Shown here piece by piece: positions 24,623-36,000 of a stretch of 64,000 nt of DNA. A program made the translations under genes and the position numbers. A model generated the notes under the pieces. It was given only the letters and a program-made list of their open reading frames with translations. It was not told the DNA's origin and ran no database searches. The stretch covers positions 496,213-560,212 of the forward strand of contig JAJEKV010000073.1 in NCBI GenBank assembly GCA_021234155.1, written 5' to 3'. Position 1 is the first letter of the stretch; each line of letters begins with the position of its first letter. The stretch comes from Isoetes taiwanensis (Eukaryota > Streptophyta > Lycopodiopsida > Isoetales > Isoetaceae).

Positions 24623-24636
<14 letters not shown>
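22364..24636 (+). repeat. Right LTR-like direct repeat of the Penelope-like element
   Basis: Near-identical copy of 16042-18306. The exon-1 equivalent begins at 22821, but local changes at 22955-23025 shift its frame. Further clusters of change lie at 23545-23830 and 24215-24232; the rest is almost unchanged. It ends at a long T-run that is also the poly(A) side of the U6::L1 chimera. Confidence 0.9.
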
Positions 24637-24655
<19 letters not shown>

Positions 24656-24776
24656 GAAGGGTGACAATCTATTATCAAGGAATATCAAGATACATACAAG
24701 GGACCTGTGACATGGGACTCAAAACCTAGAGGACGAGATGGTCCATTAAGCAAAACCACCCATACACAGTACATAA

Positions 24777-25958
24777 TCATACTCCTTGTGCCACCTTGAG
24801 GTGTTTAATGGCCTCATCACAATCAACATGTTCTGCAACATCGAGATGATCATCAACAGATATCAAGTTATCATGCCACTGAATAGAAAGAGGCAAGATA
24901 GCCTCGTGAGATGATATAACCGACTTCTTCCTCGCTGCCTTCTTCCAATTGACCTGTTGCCATGACTCTTTAGCGCACTGAAGATTAGGACCATCAGCCA
25001 TAATAACCTCAGAAGCATGAGAAGCAGAAGCAACAACGGGAAGAGTGCTAGGAACTATAGCTGCAGCTGACAGTGCTAAGGACGACACCATTGGAACTGT
25101 GTGTAGCGCATCTTCCATAGCCGAGGAATGCAAGGCAACTGGCAAAGGTTGGTCATGGATAGATGAAGAAGATGTATGATGATGTTCTACATCCATCTCA
25201 TCAGCATCATCAAGTGGGAGATCTGCCCATTGTGTTTTGGAAATTGGTAAGGGGGAGCCTCCTCTCTGTTCCATCCTTCCATTGTGTAAGATACCTGGCG
25301 AAGGAGAGCCTCCGCTCTGCTCATTCCTCCCAAAAGAAGGAGAGCCTCCGCTCTGCTCCCTCCGTATGCTGACCCGCAGGTGGTAAGGGAGAGCCTCCGC
25401 TCCGCTCAACCCTTCCATGTGTGCCTTCAGAAGAGCGCGGTGTGACATGTGCATGCTTATTTTGTGTCGCCTTCTTTAAATTGACTCGCAGCCATCCCTC
25501 ATTCATCATTTCATGCTTTTCTTGTGTCTCTTGAATGACTTGCAATCTACGACGTACCTCGTCATCAAATGGTTGATGTTGGGCAGGAGGTGAAGGGATT
25601 GATTGAGTAGGCGTGGAGGACACAACAAGAAGACATGAAGGCACATGAGCAACAGTAGGATGTATGGTCACAGTAGAGGTGAAAGTGGCAGGTGCAGCAG
25701 TAAAAGAAAGAACAGGCTTCAAGGGAGAGGCAAGACGGTAAGCAGCAAAAGTATCAATATCAGGGAACATCTTACCTAACTCAGGACAATTGAGCAAAGA
25801 TAGATTATATCTAAAGAACAAAGGGCCACTCCTACCCATAACAGACTTTGGTAATGAAGCAGAAATAGGCAGAGATACACAAATGCGAGGACCATTGACA
25901 ATAGAGTGGGCAAGATGCAACCCCAGACTGTTGGCAATAGCCACCATGAACTGAGGAA
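24777..25958 (-). pseudogene. L1 ORF1 C-terminal half, frameshifted
   Basis: The frame starts at the U6 junction (VPQFMVAIANSLGL) and contains GPRICVSLPISASLPKSV. This matches the block before the zinc knuckle in plant L1 ORF1 proteins, which bind L1 RNA. It continues to about 25321, then shifts to another frame that runs to the stop at 24777. A Gly/Ser-rich tandem segment (GGSPS repeats, about 25230-25420) sits at the shift. The N-terminal half of ORF1 is absent because U6 replaces it. Confidence 0.75.
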
Positions 25959-25959
25959 C

Positions 25960-26011
25960 AAAAAATTTGGACCATTTCTCGATTTATGCGTGTCATCGTT
26001 GCGCAGGGGCC

Positions 26012-26043
<32 letters not shown>

Positions 26044-26061
26044 TCGGATGTCCCGAAGGAC
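25960..26061 (-). ncRNA. U6: U6 snRNA pseudogene, full length
   Basis: About 102 nt match plant U6 from its 5' hairpin (GTCCTTCGGGACATCCG) through the invariant ACAGAGA box region and GCATGGCCCCTGCGCAA to the terminal T-run. Differences are a shortened 5' stem-loop and two substitutions (CGCAACGATG and GCATAAATC). No upstream sequence element or TATA box lies at the expected distance on the minus strand, and L1 sequence follows directly. It is therefore a retrocopy, probably not transcribed. Confidence 0.95.
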
Positions 26062-27995
26062 ATAAGACTACTTGTCATGTTCCACAACTTTCCTTCTAGG
26101 CCATCAGATTATAATTGTTTCTATTCTAACCTCTCTGAGTGGGCGGGCAATAACATGATGCAGTACAAGGCAACGCGACAGCGGCAAAGGCTTGCCAAAT
26201 GTTAATCCATTGGCACTTTGTCTCCTTCAAAATTTACTTGCGTTTGATCCAAAAAAATAGACAAACCATCCATGTAAGTTATTTTTTGAATCGAGAAACT
26301 AAACCCATTTCCAAATTGGATTTTGAGTTTGAGTTTTGGGTTTCTGGCGAAAACTTTTCTTTCACTCTATGTTTTGAGTTAAAAAATTTCGGCAGAGATA
26401 CTGGAAACCAAGATACTGGGCGGCATCCTTCTCTGCCTTCCATGATTAGGCAAGTGGAGTTTAAATCTGAGAGTTTTTTGTGCCTAAAGATGGTACATAA
26501 CTTATCCCTTTCTCGTTTTACAACTTGAAGAGTTCTTTGTAGTACAAAGACAAAAGTTCTTTGAAGATTCAGATCAAAGGCAAGAGCACCATTTTTGGAG
26601 CCGGCAATGTTTTGTTTCTTTTACTGCAAAGGAAGAGGGGCAAAATCATTGGCGTTAGCTATGAGAGATCTGAGAGATTTTTGTGCCTAAGGATGGTTCA
26701 GGGTTTCCAGTGTTCTGGATTTCACCAAAGGCAGGGGTATTTTTTATTTTTTCCTCCAGCTCCATAGATGGAGCTTGAAGCATATTACATAACTTATCTC
26801 TTTCCTTATTTTTACAGCTTGAAGAGTTCTTTGTAGTACAAAGACAAGAGTTCTTTAAAAGTTTAGAACAAAGGCAAGAGCACCATTTTTAGAGCCGACA
26901 ATTATTTGTTTCTTTTCTGGAAAGAGGAGAGGGGCCAATGGCGTTATCTATGAGAGCATAGAGGTCGGTCTTATGATAGAGCCGATTTACTTCTTCAATG
27001 ACTCTGGTTGAATAATGGTACGAAATCTTGCTTATTTCATCTAGATTTAGGATTTGTCGGATTAGGGTCTAAAAGCAAAAAACTGATTTGGCTGGCTGGC
27101 TTGCTTACTTGCTTGCTTGCAGTTGTTGTAGTCCAGATAGCAATGAGCTGGAGCTTCAATGGTCTAAACTTTCAGTTAAAATGCATCTGTGTAAGCATTA
27201 TTCTCCATATTATTAAGAAAAACAGGTTTGGACTCTTGTTTCTGCAAAACTAGCTTTGTCTTTCACATTGCTAGAATACTAGAATACATTAGAGGAAATT
27301 TCACTTGTAAAGCAGAATAACAGATTCCTTTAAGTATTTTAAGCATGAAGATTGAATCAATTGTATCAATAAGGTTAGACATCATTTGATCAACACAATT
27401 CTTTCTAAGCACATGCTTGTGATAGGAAGTTTAGATTATTGTCCATAAAACAAGAGGTAGGCAGGCGAAAAGTTTTCTATTGCTTGGTAAGTGACAGCCC
27501 AGAGGATATGCGTATAACCGGAGAGTATGTATAAAACGAGCTACTAAGGCCAATTACCTTCTTCAAACACACTAAATTCTTGCCGCTATTTAATTTAATT
27601 ATTTTTTTGGCTAACCAGACTAAAGAATGAGGCTAATTGTGCAGCAAAACTTGCCATCTTGGCTGGAAGCTCAAGAGAATAAAAGCAATGCTGGACAACC
27701 TCAAAATAATCTTGGTAGACATAAAATGAAGCATGAGGAACTTGGAGAATGTAAAGTTATTTCTGCTTCTAGCAATCCAATTGACCAGGTTGCAAGAAAT
27801 TTTCAATCTGCCTGTCCATCACGAACTTATGAGGATGCGCATTCAGAAGATTTAGAATATGGAAGTAGAGCTACAAAGGAGTCCACCAGTCAAGATGATG
27901 CAGAAACCATGCAATCTGCTTCATAAAACCTTATGAGAATGCATTTTTCCTTTATAGATAGAGATCATGGATCCTACCTAATACATTGCTGGAAT
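26062..27995. other. Intergenic with an internal 292 bp-spaced duplication
   Basis: No gene is certain. A segment of about 130-170 bases at 26495 is repeated at 26787 (shared words ACATAACTTATC, TTGAAGAGTTCTTTGTAG, AGGCAAGAGCACCATTTTT). A GCTT-type simple repeat lies at 27090-27120. The open frame 27627-27926 (99 codons) has coding-like composition, but I cannot name it and it may be an exon remnant. Confidence 0.5.
27505..27603 (+). repeat. Paralogue of the 60340-60429 segment, unoccupied Helitron site
   Basis: About 95 bases here match 60340-60429 in direct orientation (ACGAGCTACTAAGGCCAATTACC, then CTTCTTCAAACACACT, then TTTAATTTAATTA). At 60429 the copy is interrupted by a Helitron end; here it continues into T. 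Confidence 0.8.
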
Positions 27996-28114
27996 ACCAG
28001 CGGTCATACCAGCGCTACCACACCGGATCCCATCAGAACTCCGAAGTTAAGCGCGCTTGGGCCGGAATAGTACTGGGATGGGTGACCTCCCGAGAAGTCC
28101 CGGTGCTGCACCCA
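27996..28114 (+). rRNA. 5S rRNA: Isolated 5S rRNA copy
   Basis: About 119 nt match plant 5S rRNA. These include the internal promoter region (AGTTAAGCGCGCTTGGGC, then GGATGGGTGACCTCCCGAG) and the 3' GGTGCTGCACCC. The first few bases are diverged and no T-run terminator follows directly. Only one copy is present, not a tandem array, so it is more likely a dispersed pseudogene or part of a 5S-derived element than a working locus. Confidence 0.92.
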
Positions 28115-28136
28115 ACCACCACACTTTGAAGCCAGT

Positions 28137-28310
28137 GGTGCACTAGACTAGTGCTTTGAACATGTTGTAAATTTTGCCATAGAGGTCTGGGGGCCTAAAT
28201 GGCTTGATCAATATATTTAATTTGGTGCACTAGACTAGTGCTTTGAACATGTTGTAAATTTTGCCATAGAGGCCTGGGGACCTAAATGGCTTGATCAATA
28301 TATTTAATTT
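28137..28310 (+). repeat. Tandem duplication, 2 x 87 bp
   Basis: Units 28137-28223 and 28224-28310 differ at two positions. Each starts GGTGCACTAGACTAGTGC and ends TATATTTAATTT. They begin 22 bases after the 5S copy. Confidence 0.95.
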
Positions 28311-29580
28311 AAACAATACTATGCTAATAATAAAACTTCTGAAGCACCAGGTATGAGTACTCCAAACATGTAAATTCAATTTGTGTAGGTGCAACTGACA
28401 TGTTTAAAACATAATACAGCATATTGCCCTTGCTTGGATGGAGGAATCTGAACTCAAAGCAAGTTGCCAGGAAGTCCTTGTAGTCAATTCTGTTCAGTGC
28501 TCAGTTGTTTGTGATGGACTACAACATGCTTTATCATTAGTCTACAATTTACTCACTTTATATCCAATATGTGTGGTACTGGTGCTTGTGTTTGCTCAAA
28601 CTAAATTTAGCCTTAAAGACTTCGAAGGTGGAATGGACGAAGGTGGGCTAGGCCAGATAATATTCTATGCATCCCAACAATTGTGGAACCAGTATGCCAG
28701 TTGTGAGAAAATGTCGCATTGCTTGTTTTGACGACTTCATTGGGACAAAATCATGCAACAGGATGTATTGAATTAGAAATGAAGGAAATGGAAGGGCCGA
28801 TAACTCCGGTGCAGAAACATCAAGCTTACAAAGGGAAAGCAACAGGGCCTTATCAGCCACGGCAAGCATCCTCCACACCAGCAGGGCACCAATATCAGGG
28901 AAAGACGGATCGGAGAAGATCTTACAGGGAACAGAGGAAGAAGGGAGGCCCAGGGGGGAAATCAATCAAATTCTTTTTGGATAGTATCCCGAAGGAAAAA
29001 TTGCCAACACAACTAATCGAAAAAAGCTAAGATTCGCCTCACATTCTTAATTATACCTATGAAAATTTGGGCTTAAGGGCTACCCTGGTTTTCACAAGGC
29101 CTTTTCCCACTTTCTAATGAGCACCACTCCAGATAGAATCATGTCTTCATAAAGCAAACAGGCAAAAAAGGAATAATGAGATTCTTGTAAAGTTTACGCA
29201 AAAGACTCAGGTGCAATGTGCCAAATCTTTTAGTTCAGCAAGTCGACTATTCTCAAGAGATGAGACTGAAAAAGATTGTAGGAGATGTTAAAACACCCTT
29301 TCCACATAACCCTCAAAATGTTCTGTCTTCTACAGACAATATAAGAGGAGAGGGATGCAAGAATATCATATCTTGCAAATATGCAATAAAATAGAGTTCA
29401 GATGTATATAGAAGGAGAATCCTCGCCCCAAAATATCATGTCTATTATATCTAAATGTGACAATAGTTCATGCAAGGAACTGGTCCAAGGGAGATCTTGG
29501 CAATAATTTGCAGACATAGCATAGATCATTGTATTGCATTCTTTGGTAAAAACATTAAGAGCATCCTCCACTTCTATTTT
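28311..29580. other. Intergenic, weak open frames only
   Basis: Open frames 28438-28731 and 28719-29030 on plus, and 28648-28965 on minus, overlap each other and show no domain I recognise. They may be remnants of a retroelement ORF, but I cannot support a call. Confidence 0.4.
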
Positions 29581-30130
29581 GAGCATATGCTGCAACTAGC
29601 TAGCAGTCCAAGACGAACATTTTTTATCAACATTTTCTCAGATACTGCTTTCAAGACTCAACGTTTTTCATATATGGCAATATTAACAGTTGTAACAGGC
29701 TGCAAAGATCCCACTGGATTTCAAGTGCCAACATAGTGGCCATGCATTGGAAATTTCATGTATAGTCCAAATTAATTATGTAGCCATGAAACTTGCCAAA
29801 TACATAAACACAATGGTTTAGAGACATCATCTCAGAAGATCAGTTATTCATCTGATATCAGATAGACATTTCAGTTATCATCTAAACGTGACATATTTAC
29901 TAAAATTTGGACTTATTTAGATATAGTAGTTATACTTCAGTTCAAAGATGTCATGATAAGATTATATGTATTTTTTAACTTATTGATTTTAATAAACTGT
30001 TCAATTCATTATTTGATCAAAAGTATGATGGTTACTATAGTATAATGGTTACTATAGTATAAAATTGCTTTCTAATCTAAATTTTCACTTTCATCTCTTT
30101 AAAACTAAATTTACATCTAAGATAAATGAG
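29581..30130 (-). repeat. Dispersed repeat, inverted copy at 58885-59400
   Basis: Reverse-complement similarity to 58885-59400 is extensive: shared words around GCATATGCTGCAACT, GATCCCACTGGATTTCAAG, ATTAATTATGTAGCCA, TCATCTCAGAAGATCAG and ATGTCATGATAAGA. A 17 bp duplication (ATGGTTACTATAGTATA twice) lies near 30030-30065. Confidence 0.85.
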
Positions 30131-30564
30131 GAAAAAAGTTTTAGACTAAAATAATTTAAATGATTATGTTTATATTTTACTAAAAAAAAACTATTACTGA
30201 ATAATTTCCATATATTTTATTTCATCAATAATAAATTATTCAATATCTATTATTAAAATATTTTTTTATTTGATTAATTTCAACTTAAAATTTTTCTTAA
30301 AGAATTTTTGAAAGTGTAAAAGTTTATAAATTGTGAATTCTCATAATAGATTTTAAGTCAATCCCTTTTCAACTCATTAGATTTGAAAGAGAAATTATAA
30401 TGATTGCCAAATTTTAAATTTGTAAATCACCGAAAGTTAAAATTTTATATTTTTGAAATATTTAATTCTAAATAGATTCAATAGTTCGAAAAGCAATTTC
30501 ATTTTTTGATAACCATTATAGTTTTAATTTAAAGATAAACTTATATAATTAAAACTTATAAAAA
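30131..30564 (+). repeat. Very AT-rich dispersed repeat, inverted copy at 48640-48990
   Basis: Extremely AT-rich sequence, with reverse-complement similarity to 48640-48990. Shared landmarks include TTTCATCAATAATAAATTATTCAA, GATTGCCAAATTTTAA and the right-hand ATAATTAAAACTTATAAAAA. The Helitron at 30565 has inserted into its right end. Confidence 0.8.
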
Positions 30565-31501
30565 CTAGTTATGGTGCCCGGCGTTGCCGGGCTTTTGCAC
30601 ATTTGAAGAGGTGGTTGTTTCATGGTTGGCTAGAACAATCAATGTCGCTTGGAGGGGGCAAGGGTAATTCGTTGACATAGAATTCAATATATAAATTTTG
30701 TGTATGTGGTATTTGGACTTAAACTTGATTATATTATGTTGTTTGATGATCAAATAGCACCTGTATTTTCTATATAAACCTTTGAATTATCATAACATGG
30801 ACATCGTGTGTACATTTAGAAAACTCTGGTGCATCAATAAAATTGGGGCTTATGGAGAATATATATAGATAACAATAGATTATCTTTTTGATATGGGGTT
30901 TGTTGAGAAGCATGAGGCACAATAAAACAATTGCATGAGTCAACTTTGAAGGTAGGCCTTCGTGGTTAGCCTCACCTCGATTGGTTGCAGTGTGAAGGTC
31001 AAATGAACATTCCTATGTTGGAATAAGGTCAACTTGTATGATTTTAAAGTTTCCACTTGAATAGGATGTTGCACTGTAGCACTTCTAGGGCTTGGCATTA
31101 CCCTACATCTTATCATTTCATTTTCTATTACCTGAATTGTCTATTTGGCTTTCTGTGGGTTGCATTGTCAGTTTAAGTTCTATTAGCTGCATTGTCAGTT
31201 TGGCTTTCTATGAGTTGCACAGACTTTTTCCCATTCAATAATTACTGGGCATAAGTTGATTTTGTGTTTATCTCTTAAAAACTTTTGTATGAACGTTATG
31301 CTCCAGCAAATGTAGAGCATTTTGAATATAAAACCAAGATCAATAATGTTGAACAATATTTTGAGTAGAAAATGAACCCCAACATTGCTGGGTCGAGGAT
31401 TTTGTATAAACTTGGCTTTATAAATTATTGTAGCATGTGTAATCTTCGTTGGAGATCGTTGGTAATGTTAAATTAAGCAGCCTTGATTTATATAGTATAG
31501 A
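30565..31501 (-). mobile_element. Complete small non-autonomous Helitron, 937 bp
   Basis: On the minus strand it starts TCTATACTATATAAATC at 31501, a classic plant Helitron 5' end. It ends with the hairpin GCCCGGC-AAC-GCCGGGC, a 7-base spacer and CTAG at 30565. A host A (30564) and T (31502) flank it. The related repeat at 48640 shows the uninterrupted sequence reading AAAAATTTTAAC at this point, which fits insertion between A and T. There is no coding capacity for Rep/helicase, so it would need a helper in trans. Confidence 0.88.
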
Positions 31502-33029
31502 TACAAAATAAACAACTTAAAGCTCATTAAAAGCATAGTTGCTAAGTATTTAACGATATATGTAGGTTGTTTAATTTAACAAATCAGTCACATCTTAAAA
31601 GCAAAATGCATGAAGAAAATATCTAACATATGATATTTCACTTATGAACATGCTAATAGTTTATATATATTTCACTACAAATTGTGGCCACGGATTAGGG
31701 CATGCTTTACCCTATTGCCTAGGGGAAGGCATTATAGCATCTCTGCAAAAATATTTCTGTAAGAGAAGAAGATTCTGATAGATTTTGACTTGCAAAAAGA
31801 ACATGGCAAACTATGTTGAATATGGGTGGAGAACATATTTTATGTTAAAATTGAGCAGCATAACAACCGTCCTGCGATATTTTCCAAGGCAAGCGATCAT
31901 AAAGCCCACAAACATACCTGCTTCCTTTTTAGCAAACAAAATATTTAGTTCTCAATCGGTTCTTTGCCTATGCCACCATAATAGACATATGTTAAATCCA
32001 TTACCTCTGAGGTCTGCAGCTGATTTGCCTGGGTTGTATGGCTTCTTGTAGCTGTGAGATTAGCTGCATCGTGATTCTGCAAATTCAGCATGTTGCAATA
32101 ATTAGTAAGGTATAAAGGGAAACTTTATTAGTCTCCCAAGTGGTGCATGACTAAGAAAAAAATAGATGTGCAATGATAGCAGTTAGTTTGTCGCATAAAG
32201 CAGGCAAACAATATGAAAAGAAACAAATTAGTGCTGTGACAGACAGAATTGTCTCCAAAATGTTTCGTAGCCTTAACTTGGTGGCGTAAAGATAGCCATC
32301 ATGGCATTTTCTTGAAAGGTAGATGCCACATTGTTGAACAAATTATCTCAAGTGGTGTGTCCTTTTGCAGCAAGCTCTAGTTATAATCCAGCTATATCTG
32401 ACCGCCAAAGATTAGGTACATAGAGCAACCTAATCAGGTATGGAGAGCTGCCTCTTTTTCAAATATATCTACAGAATTCATTCAAGCAAGTCAAATATTC
32501 AGCTGACATTTTAATCACAAAAGTCAAGACATTTTCTGAAACAGGTCTACAACCTTCAATCAACCAAATTAATGCATGTGGGAAAACATGTAAAGTCTAG
32601 AATCTGTGGAATAATTGAGTCAGATTACATCTTTATGTTTTTACCTGAATCTTCATTTGCTTGGTAGTACAAAGCATCTTCAATTTGTAATAGTTTTGCG
32701 TGGATACTTACAAAACATACAAACTAAAACTATAGAATGGATAAGGAGGCCGGGAATGTAAATCACCTATAAACACATGAAAACTATACATACTTCTACA
32801 TGGTGCTGTCAACCAGCTCGAATTAATCTCAGAAGGGGGCTCCAATCTGTTAGAATAGCCTCCAGTGGTTGTTTGTTCTTTTGCAAGATGCAGGTGAGTA
32901 AAGAGCAACTCCAATCTGAAGTAAGCATAAAGAATAGAATAGAATATGATTTTATCGTCCATGGAGACCAACTGGCCTATGGGACCCAAGTACAAAGAGA
33001 GAGCAGCAGGCGTATTACTACCAGGATTA
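31502..33029. other. Intergenic, no gene recognised
   Basis: About 1.5 kb of ordinary AT-rich DNA between the Helitron and the GC-rich LINE. The short open frames show no domain and no termini are recognised. Confidence 0.5.
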
Positions 33030-36000
33030 AAAAACCCCCGCCCCGAAGGGTTTTCGGGGGAAAAACCTTAGTAGCAATAAGGATGCGACATCTTGCCTGA
33101 TTATATACATAATCACAAATACGGTGAGGTTAATGTCGGACGGGGGCATAAGCGAGTCAGCGTATCCATTACCTCCCGGAGGTCTGATCCCAACAACCCT
33201 ACGAGGCCGGTGCTCGATAGCTCATGCAAGGCGATGGGGCACAACCAACTTAGGAAGCATCACCGAGTCGGATATGCTCAAATGCCAGCCGACGAGCACG
33301 AGAGGCGTGACTTTTCATCCTCAATGGCCTCGTGGCAAGCGGCGGCGGACTCGTCCTCACGGCTCCGAATCCATCTCCACGTCTCAATGCGGAGGTGGTG
33401 TGCACTGTCTGAATGGAAGCAATCACCCTGCGCTTTTCATGGGTAGATGGGTGCTTGAGGTAGTGGTGTGGGCCCCTCGTGAGCATGGGATTAACCTGGT
33501 CGATAATTTGCCACCTTGACATGTGACGGGGCCTCTCGCATCCCAAAGCTTGGCCATGAAGCAAGCATCCAAATCTTGCTTCAAAGGCGTAGCGTTCCTT
33601 CGGTGTATGCCGGTCCACATCGTGTGCTGCACATTCTATAGCGAGAACCAGCGGGCTTGCTTGTCTTTCAGCCCAGGCTTTGAGTCGCTGCGGGCCCATC
33701 GCCACTTTGCCAAAGCAAGGTTGGGCGGCGGGCTTCATCCATAGCCACCACCTTCCGGAAGTAAATAATGTGGCGTTCGGTAGCAGCCCCTCGTAATGGA
33801 AGGAAGCTTTGTCTCCTGGAGCAAGATCGATATGGGACCGTGGATTTCACTCCCGATTGCGGGCCAAGAAGGCCTTTTGTACCTGCTCTAGATCGTTCCA
33901 AGTGGTGAGGGATATCGGCCCCCACATACGCCCCATAGAGGAGGACCGGTTCAACCAAGGCCCGAACAAGTGTGCTGGTGACCCCATGCATCTGACTCTA
34001 CCTTGTATTTGTTGTTTTGCATTGCATACGAGGGGCTTTCCGACTGCGGTGACCCGTAACGATGGATGCATCCCGGTGTGTGGTAGTAGCAAACTCAATG
34101 CCTAAATACTTATAAAGGTGAGCCACCTCCACTACACGCCCTTTTGGTAAGTGAATGAGGGAAGGCGTGGGTCAGGATGATGGGACCGGCAGCACCCTTG
34201 TCTTGGCCAAGTTAACTCTCATGTCGGTGAATTGGCGAGAAAGTGTCCAAAGCATCCGGTGCGTTGCATGTCCTACGGGGTATATGCGGCGGGTCAACAT
34301 CATCGGCATATATGAGTTGCGGATTATGTGGTGCATCAGCTGGCCTCCCAGGTGCTTTCGACTAGCCATTCTTCTAGCTGGTCAATGTACAAGCCGGGCG
34401 TCGGGGATAGAGGGCAGCTACTGGCGCATCCCAATGCTACTAACAACGGGCTCCCGGCGGTGTGAAGGCGGCCGGAGCAAGCCTCATTATAGTGCGTATA
34501 TATAGCATTACGCAAGTCGGCGGGGTCCCTAAATTTGTCTCAATCGTCCCACAACTTATCCCGAGGCTTTGTGTCAAAAGCCTTTGCGAAATCCACAAAG
34601 CAGCGATTATAGATTACGGCGTCGATTAGGCTATCCTCTATGAGTGTTCGCATCGAGTGAAGATATGGTCAATAGTAGAATGCGGAAGAAGCTGCTAGCG
34701 TGAGAGCACTTCTCCATCCCTACGCCCAAAGTGTCAATCGTGGCTCAATAATCGGCAAGCAACTTGGCAAAAGCGAAGCTGACCATAATGGTGCGATAGT
34801 TGGATGGGCTATGGGGGTCCCCTGCTTTGTATATGGGCACAACTCTCTTGGTAGTCGGTGTGTGGGGAAACCTTCTTGCAATGCCTGTTGAAGAGTCTTT
34901 GTGAGAACCGGCACCATTGGGGGCCCGGCCCACTTGAGAAGCTCTGCACGCATACCATCCAAATCTGCTTTGCCTTCGGATTAGCGTAGGCGTTGCGGGC
35001 CCATTATGACATCCCTTCGGTAATGACCCGGTGCTAGGCTTTGTCTGGGAATGCGGTGCCGGCTTCCCATTGGGTCATCACAATTTCTTGCGCAAGTATC
35101 TCACCCATTGTTCGGGGTAATATTTCTGTGAAACATGCGGGCTTACTCAAGACCTTTCTCTCGAAGGCCCTAGGGTGGCGGTCTAGAAGACCAAACATCA
35201 CATTCTTTGGTGCCGCCCAAGGTACACGGCTTTCTTGGTCTTGAGGAAGGGCGGTATTGCCGGACGCGCCTGGCGGAGAATGGTGGGGTCCGGCACTTGG
35301 CCGGAACCATCGTTTCAACTCCCGACATTCGTCATCGAACCGATGATTGTGGGGAAGGTGGTTTGCAGCCCCGTGGATCGTCGGGGCGGCCTCTCCCAAA
35401 GCATCTGTCCCCTACCCTCGAAGGAGCTGGTTCGGTTGGGCCATCTGGCTGTTGAAGTGTGGGGAGTTGCAGCACTCCGGCAGCTCATGCTCAAGCATCC
35501 TCGCATAGACCGCGCGATGATCATAGTCGACGCTTGGCCGTGGTGGTACACATGGGGTGTTGGGGCAATGGGTGCTCGGTTATTTTGCCAATCTATCTGC
35601 AGAACAGTGATGATGGTGGTCTACTTCCTCGTCGACCACGTCCGGAGCAAGGCGAGTGATCAAGTGTAGGCATTGCTCATCTGGTAGCACGTAATCCACC
35701 ACCCGGTGCCGCCCCCAGTTCTCCTGTCTACAAGTGGAAGGGGGAGGGGCGACCGTGCCGACCCATTGCAAATGACCGGTCAAAGATCTTGCCCGACAGC
35801 AATAGCATGCCGCCATACCAGTGTCACACTGGCGTCATCGATGCCCTTGGCCAAACCATCTCCGTGGGGTCCATTTGCAACACATCCTCGGCTAGAGGTC
35901 GCGAATTTTTGGGATCTGCTTCTTTTGTGTCGTGCATTGAAATCTCAAAAGCAACATGACCTTGCCCAATTGTCGATGCTGGCGTATGTCATCATATAGA

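Larger units (their letters stand above)
16042..24636 (+). mobile_element. Penelope-like retroelement with LTR-like repeats
   Basis: This 8.6 kb unit has two direct repeats of about 2.27 kb (16042-18306 and 22364-24636). They flank a region coding for an unknown protein and a reverse transcriptase. The RT has the Penelope-like signature set rather than that of LTR elements: a DKASNN motif before the core, DITKCYENIP, KGIPMG and YIDD. No integrase, RNase H, protease or gag is present. Penelope-like elements are known for LTR-like repeats produced by tandem copies and for keeping introns, and both fit here. No GIY-YIG endonuclease is visible at either end, so it resembles endonuclease-lacking members. 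Both boundaries lie at T-runs, and no target duplication was found. The exact clade is not determined. Confidence 0.82.
24631..26061 (-). mobile_element. U6 snRNA::L1 chimeric retrosequence
   Basis: On the minus strand a full U6 snRNA (26061-25960) is followed without a gap by the second half of an L1 ORF1, then about 110 bases of untranslated sequence with an AATAGA signal, then about 28 A. Such chimeras form when L1 reverse transcription switches template from L1 RNA to U6 RNA. No clear target duplication is seen at either side. It may be a separate insertion, or the 5' part of the L1 at 12762-16015. Confidence 0.85.

Noticed and set aside
16042-24636. True LTR retrotransposon
   Set aside because: No gag, protease, integrase, RNase H, primer-binding site or TG...CA ends; RT motifs are of Penelope type.
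27996-28310. Cassandra-type LTR element with 5S in its LTR
   Set aside because: Only one 5S copy in the window and no second LTR.
28648-29030. Opposite-strand open frames as a host gene
   Set aside because: They overlap on both strands with no recognisable domain or splice pattern.
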